This document shows, piece after piece, positions 35,806 through 45,303 of a stretch of 64,000 nucleotides of DNA (the stretch's first letter is position 1; every line of letters begins with the position of its first letter). The notes under the pieces are model-generated. The model saw nothing but the letters and a program-made list of their open reading frames with translations. It was not told the origin of the DNA and made no database searches. The DNA comes from Bacillus sp. FJAT-50079 (lineage in GTDB: Bacteria > Bacillota > Bacilli > Bacillales > Bacillaceae_C): NCBI RefSeq assembly GCF_018343515.1, contig NZ_JAGYPD010000010.1, positions 50,727 to 114,726 of the forward strand, written 5' to 3'. A program made the position numbers and the translations under genes.

Positions 35806-36732
35806 TTATTTTGGTCTTCTTTTCATAAAATTGCGCCAAGCAAATCCAATTACTTGATCGCGCGTATAATATTTTAACAGTTCATTTATTAATTGTTGGT
35901 GTTTACCGGCATGCTCCAAGCCGATTACATGACTTGAAATTCCATCAAAATCGGAGCCTAATCCGATGTGTTCCACACCACCGAGCGCGCAAAAATGATC
36001 GATATGCTTAATAAGATCGGATATAGTTGCCTGTTCATTATCCGTAATAAAAGGCGGATAATAAACGACATGAACCATAGCATTTTTTTCAAAAAGAGCA
36101 ATTGCTTGCAGATCGGATAAGTTCCGCGGATGACGGCAAATCGCTTTTGCATTCGAATGGCTGGCAATTGGATATTTCGCGATATCAAGTACATCCCAAA
36201 ATGCCCTTTCACTCAAATGGGAAACGTCTGTCAATAACTGATATTCATTATTAAATTGAATGACTTCGCGACCAAATGAAGTGAGTCCCGCTCCCCGTGG
36301 CTCTTCGACTCCATCTGCCGCTAAATTAGCATGATTCCAAGTTAATCCAATCGAACGAACACCTAATCGATATAACGTACGTAATTTCTGCAAATCATTT
36401 CCAATACAATCAACACCCTCTAAGGTGAGCATCGCACCCGTTTCCTGCTCCCGCAAATTTTCAAAGTCTTCCCAGCTTTTAATATGCTTCATATACTTAT
36501 TTTCCCCAAGCACATCTGTATAAAAATAATCAATTTGATCAAGAGCCGCTTGAAACTTCGCCTCAACTTTTAACTCTGCCGGAATAAAAATGGCAAAGCA
36601 TTGAATCTTTACTTGTCCATTTTTAAGCCGTTCAAAATTTGCATCCAGTTTTTCAGAATTCTCGAATGAAAGCTTCCCTTTGCTTTCCCAAATTTTTAAT
36701 AAGACATCACAATGGAGATCAATAATTTCCAT
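35806..36732 (-). CDS. Membrane dipeptidase family (M19) protein
   Basis: The 308-aa amidohydrolase-fold protein has metal-site motifs IDLHCDVL (N-terminus), LEGVDCIG, TDVSHLSERAFWD, PIASHSNAKAICRHPRNL and HIGLGSDFDGI. Such enzymes hydrolyse dipeptides, including D-amino-acid-containing ones, using two zinc ions. There is no signal peptide, so it is cytoplasmic. GGGGGAAAAGC precedes ATG 36732. No functional link to the neighbours is apparent. Confidence 0.92.
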   Translation of the reverse strand: MEIIDLHCDVLLKIWESKGKLSFENSEKLDANFERLKNGQVKIQCFAIFIPAELKVEAKFQAALDQIDYFYTDVLGENKYMKHIKSWEDFENLREQETGAMLTLEGVDCIGNDLQKLRTLYRLGVRSIGLTWNHANLAADGVEEPRGAGLTSFGREVIQFNNEYQLLTDVSHLSERAFWDVLDIAKYPIASHSNAKAICRHPRNLSDLQAIALFEKNAMVHVVYYPPFITDNEQATISDLIKHIDHFCALGGVEHIGLGSDFDGISSHVIGLEHAGKHQQLINELLKYYTRDQVIGFAWRNFMKRRPK

Positions 36733-36801
36733 GCTTTTCCCCCATTTTTATAAAATTCGCACTTCTGATTATGGTATGATATTTGTCGGAGGTGAGATTC
36801 C

Positions 36802-37086
36802 TTGAAAGGATTAAAAATCATTTATTCCGCCATTTTACATGGCTTTCTTGGTTATGTATGGATTATTTTTATTTTACATATGCTAGAGCTTTTTAATAAA
36901 TCTGGAAAATCAAGCTTTGTAGGATGTTTTATAGCGATTGGTACGCTACTTTTTCTTGATTTGACAACGAGAGTATTTGAATCATTTGACCGAGATAAAA
37001 AGCATCCTGCTCGTATTGCCGGTTATGCGTCATTTGGCCTAGTGATTTTCTCGTACTTAATATACATCAATCAATCCTCTAATTAA
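36802..37086 (+). CDS. Small multi-helix membrane protein, unknown
   Basis: The 94-aa product starts at TTG 36802 after GGAGGTGA. It has three hydrophobic helices (about 8-28, 40-55, 70-88) and a charged loop RVFESFDRDKKHPARI. Family not recognised. It is divergent from the dipeptidase gene and upstream of a YjcZ-type gene. Confidence 0.7.
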   Translation: MKGLKIIYSAILHGFLGYVWIIFILHMLELFNKSGKSSFVGCFIAIGTLLFLDLTTRVFESFDRDKKHPARIAGYASFGLVIFSYLIYINQSSN

Positions 37087-37197
37087 ATTATAACAGTTTG
37101 TGCCCCATTTTAGTAGGAGTTGTTACTTTGTCCTATATCAAAAATGAGCCATTTCTCATAAAATATGTTGAAACCTTTTAAGGAGGTGCGCAATTTT

Positions 37198-37296
37198 ATG
37201 GGAGAGCATGAAGATGGCCGTTTTAATAAAGGCTTTGCGTTGATTGTCGTATTGTTTATTTTATTAATCATAGTCGGCACAGCGTTCGTTTATTAG
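37198..37296 (+). CDS. YjcZ-family sporulation peptide (32 aa)
   Basis: [20 protein letters not shown] continues ILLIIVGTAFVY: a charged head and the family helix. AGGAGGTG precedes ATG 37198. Upstream CATAAAATA fits a sigma-K type -10 (CATANNNTA). It is the fourth YjcZ member in the window, with a distinct, charged N-terminus. Confidence 0.85.
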   Translation: MGEHEDGRFNKGFALIVVLFILLIIVGTAFVY

Positions 37297-37316
37297 TTTG
37301 AAATATGTATTGAATC

Positions 37317-37347
37317 GATCTGACTCCTTTGCGGAGTCAGATCTTTT
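37317..37347 (+). terminator. Terminator of the 32-aa gene
   Basis: GATCTGACTCC (37317-37327) and GGAGTCAGATC (37333-37343), then TTTT. Confidence 0.85.
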
Positions 37348-37371
37348 AGGGAAACTGGAGCTTTCGCTTGC

Positions 37372-38781
37372 TCACAAAAATTTTCGTTGTAAATTTCGAC
37401 CATCATAAGTAATCATCATTGAGCGATTCTCTACTACACTCTCCATATGGACCGGCCTTCCCCATAATTGATAAATATAGGGCATCACTTTTTCTAAATA
37501 CTTCAGGTCAAGTTCAATTCCTTCATACCAATGCTTTAAATACATTTCCCCATTTTTCATATAATCTCCGTCATTGACGGTAATATACGGAAAACCACCA
37601 TTTACCCGCATATTCACCAGTTGATCGCGAACTTCCGTCCATTCTTTATCAACAATTTTATAATCTCTACCTTGTTTCTGGAATAAGTACATATCTTCTC
37701 GCATGACTAAATCCTTCGTTAAGTAATTGCGCAAAAAGGAAATATCTGATTCAATTTCTCTTACTTCAAACATTTTTTCTCTACCTGAGTTCGGCTCCAC
37801 CCCTTGCTTTTTCATTTCCTCCGTAGGATTATTCCAACGTTCTTCAATATCCTCAAAAATTTTCACGCCTAAATAATATGGATTGATGCTCGTTCTTGAT
37901 GGTTGGACGACCCCTGCATTTAATTTCGCAAATTCGATCGTTTCATCACTGGAAAGATCCATTTCTCGGAGAATGCGCTGATGCCAATATGACGCCCAGC
38001 CTTCATTCATAATTTTTGTCTCAAGCTGTGGCCAAAAATAAAGCATCTCTTCTCTTATCATCGTCATTATATCTCTTTGCCAGTCCGTAAGTTCACGGCT
38101 AAATTGTTCGATAAAAAGCAATACATCTTTTTCTGGCTGTGGCGGGAATTTCTTCATCTTCTTTTTTCTCTCTCTGTTCCTAGTGCCTTGACCATCAAGC
38201 GACCATAAATCATCATACTCCGTTCGGGCCGGCTCATCCTCCTCATATTCCTCATCTTCCATGCTCCATTGCAGTGTAGGCCTAACGAGAGATGGATCAA
38301 TATGTTCTTCAATCGCAAGAACAGCATCAAGGAAACTTTCGACTTCCTTTTTTCCGTATTCAATTTCATATTCCCGAACTCGTTCAGCCGTGGCCGCCAT
38401 GCTTTCGACCATATCCCTTTTTGTGTTTTTAAATCGCACATTATTTTTGAAAAAATCACAATGAGCAAGAACATGCGCAACGATTAATTTATTTTGGATC
38501 AATGAGTTGGAATCAAGCAGAAAAGCATAGCACGGATTTGAATTGATAACGAGTTCATATATTTTACTTAAGCCAAAATCATAATGAAGTTTCATTTTAA
38601 AAAATTGTTTTCCAAAGCTCCAATGGGAAAAACGAGTCGGCATTCCATATGCACCGAAAGTATAAATAATATCAGCGGGGCAAATTTCATAACGCATCGG
38701 ATAAAAGTCAAGTCCTAATCCGGAGGCAATTTCGGTAATTTCACTGATCGCATATTGTAACGCCTTCGTATCTGCATTCAT
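37372..38781 (-). CDS. spoVR: SpoVR family protein
   Basis: The 469-aa product has characteristic blocks [64 protein letters not shown] and [17 protein letters not shown]. SpoVR is needed for normal spore cortex in B. subtilis and co-occurs with PrkA and YhbH in many genomes; both of those genes are present about 20 kb away here. GGGGGA precedes ATG 38781. A perfect palindrome lies just upstream. Confidence 0.95.
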   Translation of the reverse strand: MNADTKALQYAISEITEIASGLGLDFYPMRYEICPADIIYTFGAYGMPTRFSHWSFGKQFFKMKLHYDFGLSKIYELVINSNPCYAFLLDSNSLIQNKLIVAHVLAHCDFFKNNVRFKNTKRDMVESMAATAERVREYEIEYGKKEVESFLDAVLAIEEHIDPSLVRPTLQWSMEDEEYEEDEPARTEYDDLWSLDGQGTRNRERKKKMKKFPPQPEKDVLLFIEQFSRELTDWQRDIMTMIREEMLYFWPQLETKIMNEGWASYWHQRILREMDLSSDETIEFAKLNAGVVQPSRTSINPYYLGVKIFEDIEERWNNPTEEMKKQGVEPNSGREKMFEVREIESDISFLRNYLTKDLVMREDMYLFQKQGRDYKIVDKEWTEVRDQLVNMRVNGGFPYITVNDGDYMKNGEMYLKHWYEGIELDLKYLEKVMPYIYQLWGRPVHMESVVENRSMMITYDGRNLQRKFL

Positions 38782-38798
38782 CAGCCATTCCCCCTTTT

Positions 38799-38817
38799 AT
38801 TCACAATATATGTGAAT
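38799..38817. promoter_or_regulatory. Perfect palindrome in the spoVR leader
   Basis: ATTCACA, ATATA, TGTGAAT lies 18 bp before the spoVR start. CATATATT inside it could serve as a sigma-E -10 on the minus strand, so operator, promoter and mRNA hairpin are all possible. Confidence 0.45.
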
Positions 38818-39022
38818 AAGAAGAAAATCATGAAGACTTGTGATCGGTTTTAACTCGAATCAACAGAAGTCCCGATTATGATTTCTGCCGGATATCTGAA
38901 GCACAATTGATTATTCATGAAAAAGATGGAACTGCGTCAAAATCACGATTGTCAACATTTTCACAGCACGATTCACTCTGTCACGGAGATACTATAACCA
39001 ACTCCAAAAGGAGGGTTGATCA

Positions 39023-39283
39023 ATGAATACAGTTGACTATGACAGAGCCCTATATTACACACACCGTTCCGAATGGGATAACCTTGTCGTTTTAATGGTG
39101 CGAACACAGGATCATATCCTTTCTAAACGAATTGAACGTTTTTTACATGCGTATCAATTTTCCCGTGATTATTCGGTAATTGAGCGACAATTATATGGAT
39201 TGCTCACTTATTTAGAACATGCCGTCTCTGCTACATCTTCAGGGGATGATTTGATCCATGGTAATCCGATTATGTCTGTATAA
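39023..39283 (+). CDS. yhdB: YhdB-like protein
   Basis: The 86-aa soluble protein starts MNTVDYDRALYYTHRSEWDN and contains RTQDHILSKRIERFLHAYQF. Size and nearness to spoVR match Bacillus YhdB, whose function is unknown. AAAAGGAGGG precedes ATG 39023, and a compact terminator overlaps the stop codon. Confidence 0.75.
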   Translation: MNTVDYDRALYYTHRSEWDNLVVLMVRTQDHILSKRIERFLHAYQFSRDYSVIERQLYGLLTYLEHAVSATSSGDDLIHGNPIMSV

Positions 39284-39306
39284 CCCGGCCATTGCCGGGT
39301 TTTTTT
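39283..39306 (+). terminator. Terminator of yhdB
   Basis: ACCCGGC, CATT, GCCGGGT and seven T (39283-39306). Confidence 0.9.
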
Positions 39307-39407
39307 AACGAATATGAATTCTCTGTGACATTCCGCCTGCAAATTTACATTCCCATTTTCTAATATTATAATCATGTTGATAGCCGCCCATTTGGAAATG
39401 AGGTTTA

Positions 39408-39854
39408 ATGATGAAAAAAAACAAAAAAAATGACTCACTTGAAAACATGTTGCTATTTGCTTGGGTGATCTCCCTCGTTGCTACACTTGGGAGCCTTTAT
39501 TTTTCTGAAATTCGCCAATATATTCCGTGCGAACTTTGTTGGTATCAACGAATTTTTATGTATCCGATCGTTCTTATTTTAGGGATTGCCGTAGTAAAAA
39601 AACAGTACAATGCCGCACTATATTCAGCAGCATTTTCTGGGATTGGCATGTTCATTTCTCTTTACCATTATGCGATACAAAAATTACCTGCCTTTGCCAA
39701 ATCAGTACCTGCGTGCGGACTCGTCCCGTGTAATGGCCAATACATAAATTGGCTTGGATTTATTACGATTCCATTTTTAGCTCTTGTCGCATTCATCCTT
39801 ATTTTTATCACTAATGTCATCATTTTGAAACGTTTGGAGGAAACAAACAAATGA
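39408..39854 (+). CDS. bdbC: BdbC-type thiol-disulfide oxidoreductase (DsbB family)
   Basis: The 148-aa membrane protein has four helices. The first periplasm-equivalent loop has CELCWYQR (CxxC) and the second VPACGLVPCNGQYINW (a cysteine pair), exactly the BdbC/DsbB arrangement. It re-oxidises an extracytoplasmic thiol oxidase, passing electrons to menaquinone. GAGGTTTA precedes ATG 39408/39411. Its stop overlaps the start of the thioredoxin-like partner gene by 4 bp (ATGA). Confidence 0.93.
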   Translation: MMKKNKKNDSLENMLLFAWVISLVATLGSLYFSEIRQYIPCELCWYQRIFMYPIVLILGIAVVKKQYNAALYSAAFSGIGMFISLYHYAIQKLPAFAKSVPACGLVPCNGQYINWLGFITIPFLALVAFILIFITNVIILKRLEETNK

Positions 39855-40318
39855 AAAAAGTAATTATATTTTTAGCTATTTTTGTTGGATTATTTGCGGT
39901 CATTGCACTCATTACAAAAATTCAGCAGGACCAAAAATCGGAAGGTAATGTGTATCAAAAAGAAAGCCTTCACCCTGCAACGATTGATCAGCTTGATGAC
40001 CCGAATTATCAAAACATTATTCTGCCTGACGAGCTCGAAAAAAAGTTAAATAATAAAGAAGATGTAACAGTTTATTTCTTTAGCTCAACTTGCTCTTTTT
40101 GTAAACAAACGACACCGATCATTAATCCCGTTGCCAAAGAACTTGATATTGACCTTGTCCAATACAATTTACTAGAATTTCCTCAAGGATCAAACGAGTA
40201 CAATATCGAAAGCACCCCAACGGTCGTTCATTTTGTAAAGGGAAAAGAACAAGCTCGAATCGTCGGTGCCGCACCAAAAGAAGATTTCAAAGCCTTTTTC
40301 GAAAAAAACGTAAAGTGA
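39851..40318 (+). CDS. Membrane-anchored thioredoxin-like protein, BdbC partner
   Basis: The 155-aa product has an N-terminal signal-anchor (VIIFLAIFVGLFAVIALIT) and a thioredoxin fold with active site STCSFCKQTTPI and the cis-proline region ESTPTVVHF. It is shorter than B. subtilis BdbD and lacks the DsbA helical insert, so it is a thioredoxin/StoA-like domain that probably works with BdbC because of the 4-bp overlap. GGAGGAAACAAACAA precedes ATG 39851. Confidence 0.85.
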   Translation: MKKVIIFLAIFVGLFAVIALITKIQQDQKSEGNVYQKESLHPATIDQLDDPNYQNIILPDELEKKLNNKEDVTVYFFSSTCSFCKQTTPIINPVAKELDIDLVQYNLLEFPQGSNEYNIESTPTVVHFVKGKEQARIVGAAPKEDFKAFFEKNVK

Positions 40319-40329
40319 CGGTAATGAAT

Positions 40330-40358
40330 AAAAGCCTCCTTCATACGGAGGCTTTTAT
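40330..40358. terminator. Bidirectional terminator
   Basis: AAAAGCCTCC, 7-nt loop, GGAGGCTTTT (40330-40356), between the convergent bdbC operon and yhcU. Confidence 0.88.
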
Positions 40359-40750
40359 TATATGAGCATTTGATTCATCGGATGTCTATCCAAACTTACA
40401 ATTTCGTTTGTTTTAGCTTTTTCGTAAAAAGACTGAAAAGTAAACGGAAAAAATAATTCACAATTTTTTAATATATGGACATTTCTTTCAAACAATCGTT
40501 CATATTCGCGATCAAGTCGTTTTTCCAAAATACAAATCATCACTTGCAAGCTCGCCATTGCTTGGAAAGATGTTTTTAATGTATAAAGTCTTTCCGCTTC
40601 AGTAACTGAAGGTTGCAACACGCCAAACTCGCGAAAGCTGGTAATTTCTTCGTTGGAATAAAAGTGTGGAAAGACGGAGGAATACATGTGCTCGATTAAG
40701 TTTGCTAACGTCCGTTCTTGCTCACATGTTGCCGCGTAAACAACTTTCAT
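40358..40750 (-). CDS. yhcU: YhcU family protein (DUF5365)
   Basis: The 130-aa soluble, mostly helical protein starts MKVVYAATCEQERTLANLIE and contains SVFPHFYSNEEI and SFQAMASLQVMICILEKRL. Length and divergence from the RluA-type gene match B. subtilis yhcU-yhcT. Function is unknown. AAAAAGGTAGGG precedes ATG 40750. Confidence 0.82.
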   Translation of the reverse strand: MKVVYAATCEQERTLANLIEHMYSSVFPHFYSNEEITSFREFGVLQPSVTEAERLYTLKTSFQAMASLQVMICILEKRLDREYERLFERNVHILKNCELFFPFTFQSFYEKAKTNEIVSLDRHPMNQMLI

Positions 40751-40844
40751 GATTAACCCTACCTTTTTATATAACGATATAACTAGGATAACATACGTTT
40801 CCCGATGATTCTCTTGGGAAAAACATGAAACTAAAGGAGGCTGG

Positions 40845-41741
40845 ATGTTGAAAAATTATACGATTCGAATAAACATTCATGAACAATGGGCGCAAACATC
40901 CATCCAAGATTTATTCCGGACGACGTTGCACGCCCCGAAAAAACTCATCCATGAACTAAGAATGGAAAAAGCAGTATTTCTTAATGGTTCACAAGTAAAT
41001 TGGACGAGCAAAGTTGCAGCAAATGACGAACTGCTTATCCTCCTTCCAGAGGATTGTAATGATTCAGTTATCCCTGCCTATGAATCGCTTCAAGTTCTTT
41101 TTGAAGATGAGCATCTGTTGATCGTTAATAAACCGGCTGGTATAACAACCCATCCGAACGAAATGAATGAAACGAACACACTGGCCAATCTGGTTGCTGG
41201 CTATTTACAAAAAAAAGACGACCACCGCAAGATTAAACATGTGCAAAGGCTTGATAAAGACACATCAGGAGCGCTTTTATTTGCAAAACATTCGTTAAGT
41301 CATGCAATTTTGGATCGCATGCTCCATGATCATCAAATAGAACGTATATATGTCGCATTAGCCGATGGATTAATACAGGAGAGTCGCTTCACTGTTAATC
41401 AGCCAATCGGTCGCGATCGTTATCACCCTACGAAACGAAGAGTGTCAAAATCAGGCCAACAAGCAAAGACAGATTTTCAAGTATGTAATACTTATCCAAA
41501 TAAACAATTAACACTTGTCGAATGCAAACTACATACAGGAAGAACACACCAAATACGCGTCCATCTTAGCCATATCGGCCATCCACTTGCAGGTGATCGC
41601 CTTTATGGCGGGCGTCCGATTTTTCCTAGACAAGCATTGCATGCCAGAAAATTAGCATTCATCCACCCTTTTACTTTAGAAAAGCTGGAAATAACTGCAC
41701 CTTTTCTTGATGAGCCATCAATCTTTGAAGCTCGTCTTTAA
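40845..41741 (+). CDS. yhcT: RluA-family pseudouridine synthase (YhcT-like)
   Basis: The 298-aa product has an N-terminal S4-like part, then LLIVNKPAGITTHP, the catalytic-Asp motif HVQRLDKDTSGALLFAK, LTLVECKLHTGRTHQIRVHL and HPLAGDRLYGG. It isomerises uridine in rRNA or tRNA; the target site cannot be told from sequence. AAAGGAGG precedes ATG 40845. Confidence 0.92.
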   Translation: MLKNYTIRINIHEQWAQTSIQDLFRTTLHAPKKLIHELRMEKAVFLNGSQVNWTSKVAANDELLILLPEDCNDSVIPAYESLQVLFEDEHLLIVNKPAGITTHPNEMNETNTLANLVAGYLQKKDDHRKIKHVQRLDKDTSGALLFAKHSLSHAILDRMLHDHQIERIYVALADGLIQESRFTVNQPIGRDRYHPTKRRVSKSGQQAKTDFQVCNTYPNKQLTLVECKLHTGRTHQIRVHLSHIGHPLAGDRLYGGRPIFPRQALHARKLAFIHPFTLEKLEITAPFLDEPSIFEARL

Positions 41742-41831
41742 GTTTTTTCGACAATTTTCTTTTAAAATTTCCTCTTTATGCTGTAAAATGGTATCGTCAT
41801 ATTAATGCAATTCAAATAAGGGGGCTTTACG

Positions 41832-42455
41832 ATGGTTTTCAAAAAAAGCAAAAAGGATAAGTTTGCCGTTCTTCTTGAAAAAATTTCTGCAAATTTAAAA
41901 GAGAGCGCAACTTACTTTGCTGAGTTTCAATTTAACGGAAAAGAGGATACAAAAATCTTTGCTGGGAAAATGAAAGAGTTCGAAACAATCGGCGATTCGT
42001 ATGTTCATGAAGTCATAAAAGAGCTTAATAATTCTTTCATCACGCCAATTGAAAGGGAAGATATTCTTGCACTTTCGATGATTATGGATGATGTATTAGA
42101 CGGAATGGAACATACAGCAGCCCTTTTCGATATGTATTCAATCGCAAAAAGTGATGAATACATCCTGCAATTTGTCGATGCGATTCGCAAATGTGTAGAT
42201 GAAATTGATATCGCAATTGGTCTGATCTTTAGTAAAAAGTTACCTGAAATTCGTCCACATGCGATTAAAATCAAAGATTTCGAATCAAAATGTGATGAAA
42301 CATTACGTCATTCGATTAAACATCTTTTTACTGTTGAGAAAGATCCGATCCAATTAATTAAGTACAAAGAACTGTATGAAGATCTCGAAGACATTGCGGA
42401 CAGCTGTGAAGGTGTAGCAAATACACTTGAAAGCATTGTTATGAAAAATGCATAA
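41832..42455 (+). CDS. PitR/PhoU-like DUF47 protein
   Basis: The 207-aa all-helical protein has duplicated PhoU-like helices: EFETIGDSYVHEVIKELNN and DFESKCDETLRHSIKHLF, each with ExxxD/ExxCD metal-site patterns. DUF47 proteins modulate adjacent Pit phosphate carriers. The gene lies 14 bp upstream of pit as in B. subtilis ykaA-pit. AAGGGGGC precedes ATG 41832. Confidence 0.9.
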   Translation: MVFKKSKKDKFAVLLEKISANLKESATYFAEFQFNGKEDTKIFAGKMKEFETIGDSYVHEVIKELNNSFITPIEREDILALSMIMDDVLDGMEHTAALFDMYSIAKSDEYILQFVDAIRKCVDEIDIAIGLIFSKKLPEIRPHAIKIKDFESKCDETLRHSIKHLFTVEKDPIQLIKYKELYEDLEDIADSCEGVANTLESIVMKNA

Positions 42456-42469
42456 GGGAGTCCTTCATT

Positions 42470-43474
42470 ATGGGAATTGATACGGTTTTTATCATTACGT
42501 TAGTTATCGTTGTCTTAGCATTATCTTTTGACTTTATTAATGGTTTTCATGATACCGCAAATGCGATTGCCACTTCCGTTTCAACAAAAGCATTGACACC
42601 GCGAGTAGCCATTGCTATGGCAGCTTTTATGAACTTTTTAGGTGCAATGACTTTTACTGGAGTTGCCCAAACAATTACGAGAGATATCGTAGATCCATTC
42701 AAACTGCAAAACGGCTCGCTCGTTATTATGGCAGCATTAATAGCCGCCATCGCTTGGAACTTAATTACTTGGTATTATGGAATTCCTAGCAGCTCTTCAC
42801 ATGCACTGATCGGTTCAATTGCAGGTGCAGCGATTGCAGCAGCCGGGATTTCTTCATTAAATTTCAGTGGATTTCTAAAAATTATTCAAGCACTCATTTT
42901 TTCGCCATTAATTGCTTTTGCGATTGGATTTACGATTTACACCTTTTTCAAATTTGCGTTTAAAAATCTTAACTTGGCAAAAACAAATAAACGATTCCGT
43001 CATATTCAAATCGCAACTGCAGCATTGCAAGCATATACGCATGGAACGAATGATGCACAAAAAGCGATGGGAATCATTACAATGGCACTAATTGCAAATA
43101 ATTATCAAACTACAACTGATATCCAATTTTGGGTTCAGTTTGCCTGTGCGGCTGCAATGGGAATTGGTACATCTGTCGGCGGCTGGAAAATCATTAAAAC
43201 AGTCGGCGGAAAAATAATGAAAATTAGACCTGTTAACGGAGTAGCTGCTGATTTAAGTTCAGCCTTTATCATTTTCGGGGCAACATTTATTCATTTGCCA
43301 GTAAGTACGACACATGTTATTTCATCTTCCATCCTTGGAGTTGGTTCATCCCATCGTGTTAAAGGTGTAAAATGGGATACAGCGAAAACAATGCTCGTGA
43401 CATGGGTGATTACACTGCCAATTTCAGCGACGCTTGCCGCATTATCTTATTATGTATTAAGTTTATTTATGTAA
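42470..43474 (+). CDS. pit: Pit-type inorganic phosphate transporter
   Basis: The 334-aa product has about ten membrane helices and the duplicated family signature: FINGFHDTANAIATSVSTKA near the N-terminus and YTHGTNDAQKAMGIITMAL mid-protein. Later motifs are SSSHALIGSIAG and PVSTTHVISSSILGVG. It performs low-affinity, cation-coupled (metal-)phosphate uptake. It is cotranscribed with the DUF47 gene and ends in a clear terminator. Confidence 0.94.
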   Translation: MGIDTVFIITLVIVVLALSFDFINGFHDTANAIATSVSTKALTPRVAIAMAAFMNFLGAMTFTGVAQTITRDIVDPFKLQNGSLVIMAALIAAIAWNLITWYYGIPSSSSHALIGSIAGAAIAAAGISSLNFSGFLKIIQALIFSPLIAFAIGFTIYTFFKFAFKNLNLAKTNKRFRHIQIATAALQAYTHGTNDAQKAMGIITMALIANNYQTTTDIQFWVQFACAAAMGIGTSVGGWKIIKTVGGKIMKIRPVNGVAADLSSAFIIFGATFIHLPVSTTHVISSSILGVGSSHRVKGVKWDTAKTMLVTWVITLPISATLAALSYYVLSLFM

Positions 43475-43475
43475 A

Positions 43476-43503
43476 AGAAAGCCAATTAAGGCTTTCTTTT
43501 TTA
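43476..43503 (+). terminator. Terminator of pit
   Basis: AGAAAGCC, 6-nt loop, GGCTTTCT followed by T-run. Confidence 0.85.
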
Positions 43504-43521
43504 TAAATGGGAGGGCTTTTC

Positions 43522-43914
43522 ATGCTACCGATTATCTTATTTGATGGAGATTGTCATTTCTGCAACTCAAATGTTCAATTTATTATCAAGCATGATAGAG
43601 TAGGCTATTTTCATTTTGCCTCTTTACAAAGCGAGATCGGGCAATCGCTATTAGAAACGTATTCGATCCCTTCTCATGTGGATAGTCTCGTCGTTATTAA
43701 TAATAAAAAAGCATATGTGAAATCAACAGCAGCATTGCAAATATGCCGTCATTTGGATGGAGCATGGAAATGTTTTTTTCTATTCACGATAATTCCAGCA
43801 CCGATTCGCAATTTATTTTACGATATCGTTGCGAAAAATCGCTATCGCCTTGTCAGAAAAAAAGAAAGCTGTATCATTCCTTCTCCGGAAGTCCGCAAAC
43901 GCTTTTTGTCATAA
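43522..43914 (+). CDS. yuxK: YuxK-like DCC-family (DUF393) oxidoreductase
   Basis: The 130-aa product starts PIILFDGDCHFCNSNVQFII, the DGxCxxC signature that names the DCC family, and ends in a basic region (NRYRLVRKKES). It is a predicted thiol-disulfide oxidoreductase of unknown substrate. GGGAGG precedes ATG 43522; ATG 43507 overlaps that site. Its stop is 3 bp from the convergent E3 gene, with no terminator between. Confidence 0.88.
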   Translation: MLPIILFDGDCHFCNSNVQFIIKHDRVGYFHFASLQSEIGQSLLETYSIPSHVDSLVVINNKKAYVKSTAALQICRHLDGAWKCFFLFTIIPAPIRNLFYDIVAKNRYRLVRKKESCIIPSPEVRKRFLS

Positions 43915-43917
43915 ATA

Positions 43918-45303
43918 TTACTTTTTTCTTTGAAGAAAATGAATCGCCTGCCCCTTCATCTGCTCAACCGCCTCCAATATCGCTTCATTCATGCTTGGAT
44001 GCGGATATAACGGAAACAACAAGTCCTCATCCCTGGCCCCCATTTCCAGACCAAACACCGCGCTTGAAATTAATTCAACCGCTCCTTCCCCAAACATATG
44101 GACCCCAAGTAACCTATCACTTCCTTCTTCAAAGATAACTTTCGTGATTCCATTCTTTTTACCCGTTAACACAGCATATCCATTGCTCGCCAATGGGAAT
44201 TGGCCTGTTTTCACCTTAAAGCCCGCAGCAATTGCCTGATTTTCTGTATATCCGACGGAGGCGAGTGGCGGATCGGTTTGCACGACAGTCGGAATCCATG
44301 TTAAATCTACTTCACTTGCAATTCCGCAAGCCGCTTCTGCGGCGGTTTTACCTTGCTTCATTCCTTTCAGAGCAAGCAATGGTGCACCTGTCACATCCCC
44401 GACAGCAAAAATATGCTCCACATTCGTTCTGCACTCATGATTAACAGGAATAAACCCTGATTCGTTTAAAACTCCCAGTCGTTCAATTCCTAATTTATCT
44501 GTTTGACCATGCCATTTCCCTTCACTGTAAAAATGCTCCGCTTTTATTTCCACTTTTTCATTTCGCTGATTATAAAAAATGCATTGTTCTCCATCCCAAG
44601 TGACTTGAATTGCATTTGGAATAATGGTGATGTTTCTTTTCTTCATGATCCGTTTAAGTTCTTTCATTATCTCTATATCCAATGACAGCTCAAAGTTTTC
44701 ATCCATAATGATCCAAACATCACTGCCAAGCGACCGATAAGCGAATGCCGCTTCCAATATAATGTATGAAAATCCTACTAATATGAGTGATGCTGGAATG
44801 GTTTCGAGCTGAAAGAGTGCTGAGACCGTTAACTGGTTTGGAGCTGTTATTTGCGTCGCTCCAGTTGCAATAATCGCTTGTTGAAAACGGATCACTTCGA
44901 ATTGATGCCCATTTTCAATCCCTATCCGTTCTCTATCTAAAAAGCTCGCATGACCATTGAACAGCTCAATTTTATTTGCGGCACATAATGCTTCGATTCC
45001 TTTTTGTAATTGAATAATAATCCGATCACGCAATGCTTTATATGCATGATAATCAAACGTAACATCTGAAAAGGTAAAGCCAAGTTCTTCCATTCGTTTT
45101 ACATTTAACTGTTGCTTCGCTACATCCGTTAACGACTTTGCGGGCATGCAGCCTTCATGTAAACAGACTCCTCCTAGTTTATTACTCTCAATTAATAGGA
45201 CTTCTCTTCCAAGTTGGGCCGCTCTAATTGCTGCTGTATAACCGGCGGGTCCACCGCCAATAATGACAAGATCTTTTTCCTGTGCAATTTCACCAACAAC
45301 CAT
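43918..45303 (-). CDS. Dihydrolipoyl dehydrogenase (E3) of a 2-oxoacid dehydrogenase complex
   Basis: The 461-aa flavoprotein has FAD-binding VIIGGGPAGYTAAIRAAQLG, redox disulfide GGVCLHEGCMPAKS (normally GCIPSK), an NAD-binding region, GDVTGAPLLALKG and the C-terminal catalytic His-Glu pair HPHPSMNEAI-like (PHPSMNEAILEAV). It re-oxidises E2-bound dihydrolipoamide. Its start shares one base with the E2 stop (TAATG). It is the last gene of the long minus-strand cluster. Confidence 0.92.
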   Translation of the reverse strand: MVVGEIAQEKDLVIIGGGPAGYTAAIRAAQLGREVLLIESNKLGGVCLHEGCMPAKSLTDVAKQQLNVKRMEELGFTFSDVTFDYHAYKALRDRIIIQLQKGIEALCAANKIELFNGHASFLDRERIGIENGHQFEVIRFQQAIIATGATQITAPNQLTVSALFQLETIPASLILVGFSYIILEAAFAYRSLGSDVWIIMDENFELSLDIEIMKELKRIMKKRNITIIPNAIQVTWDGEQCIFYNQRNEKVEIKAEHFYSEGKWHGQTDKLGIERLGVLNESGFIPVNHECRTNVEHIFAVGDVTGAPLLALKGMKQGKTAAEAACGIASEVDLTWIPTVVQTDPPLASVGYTENQAIAAGFKVKTGQFPLASNGYAVLTGKKNGITKVIFEEGSDRLLGVHMFGEGAVELISSAVFGLEMGARDEDLLFPLYPHPSMNEAILEAVEQMKGQAIHFLQRKK

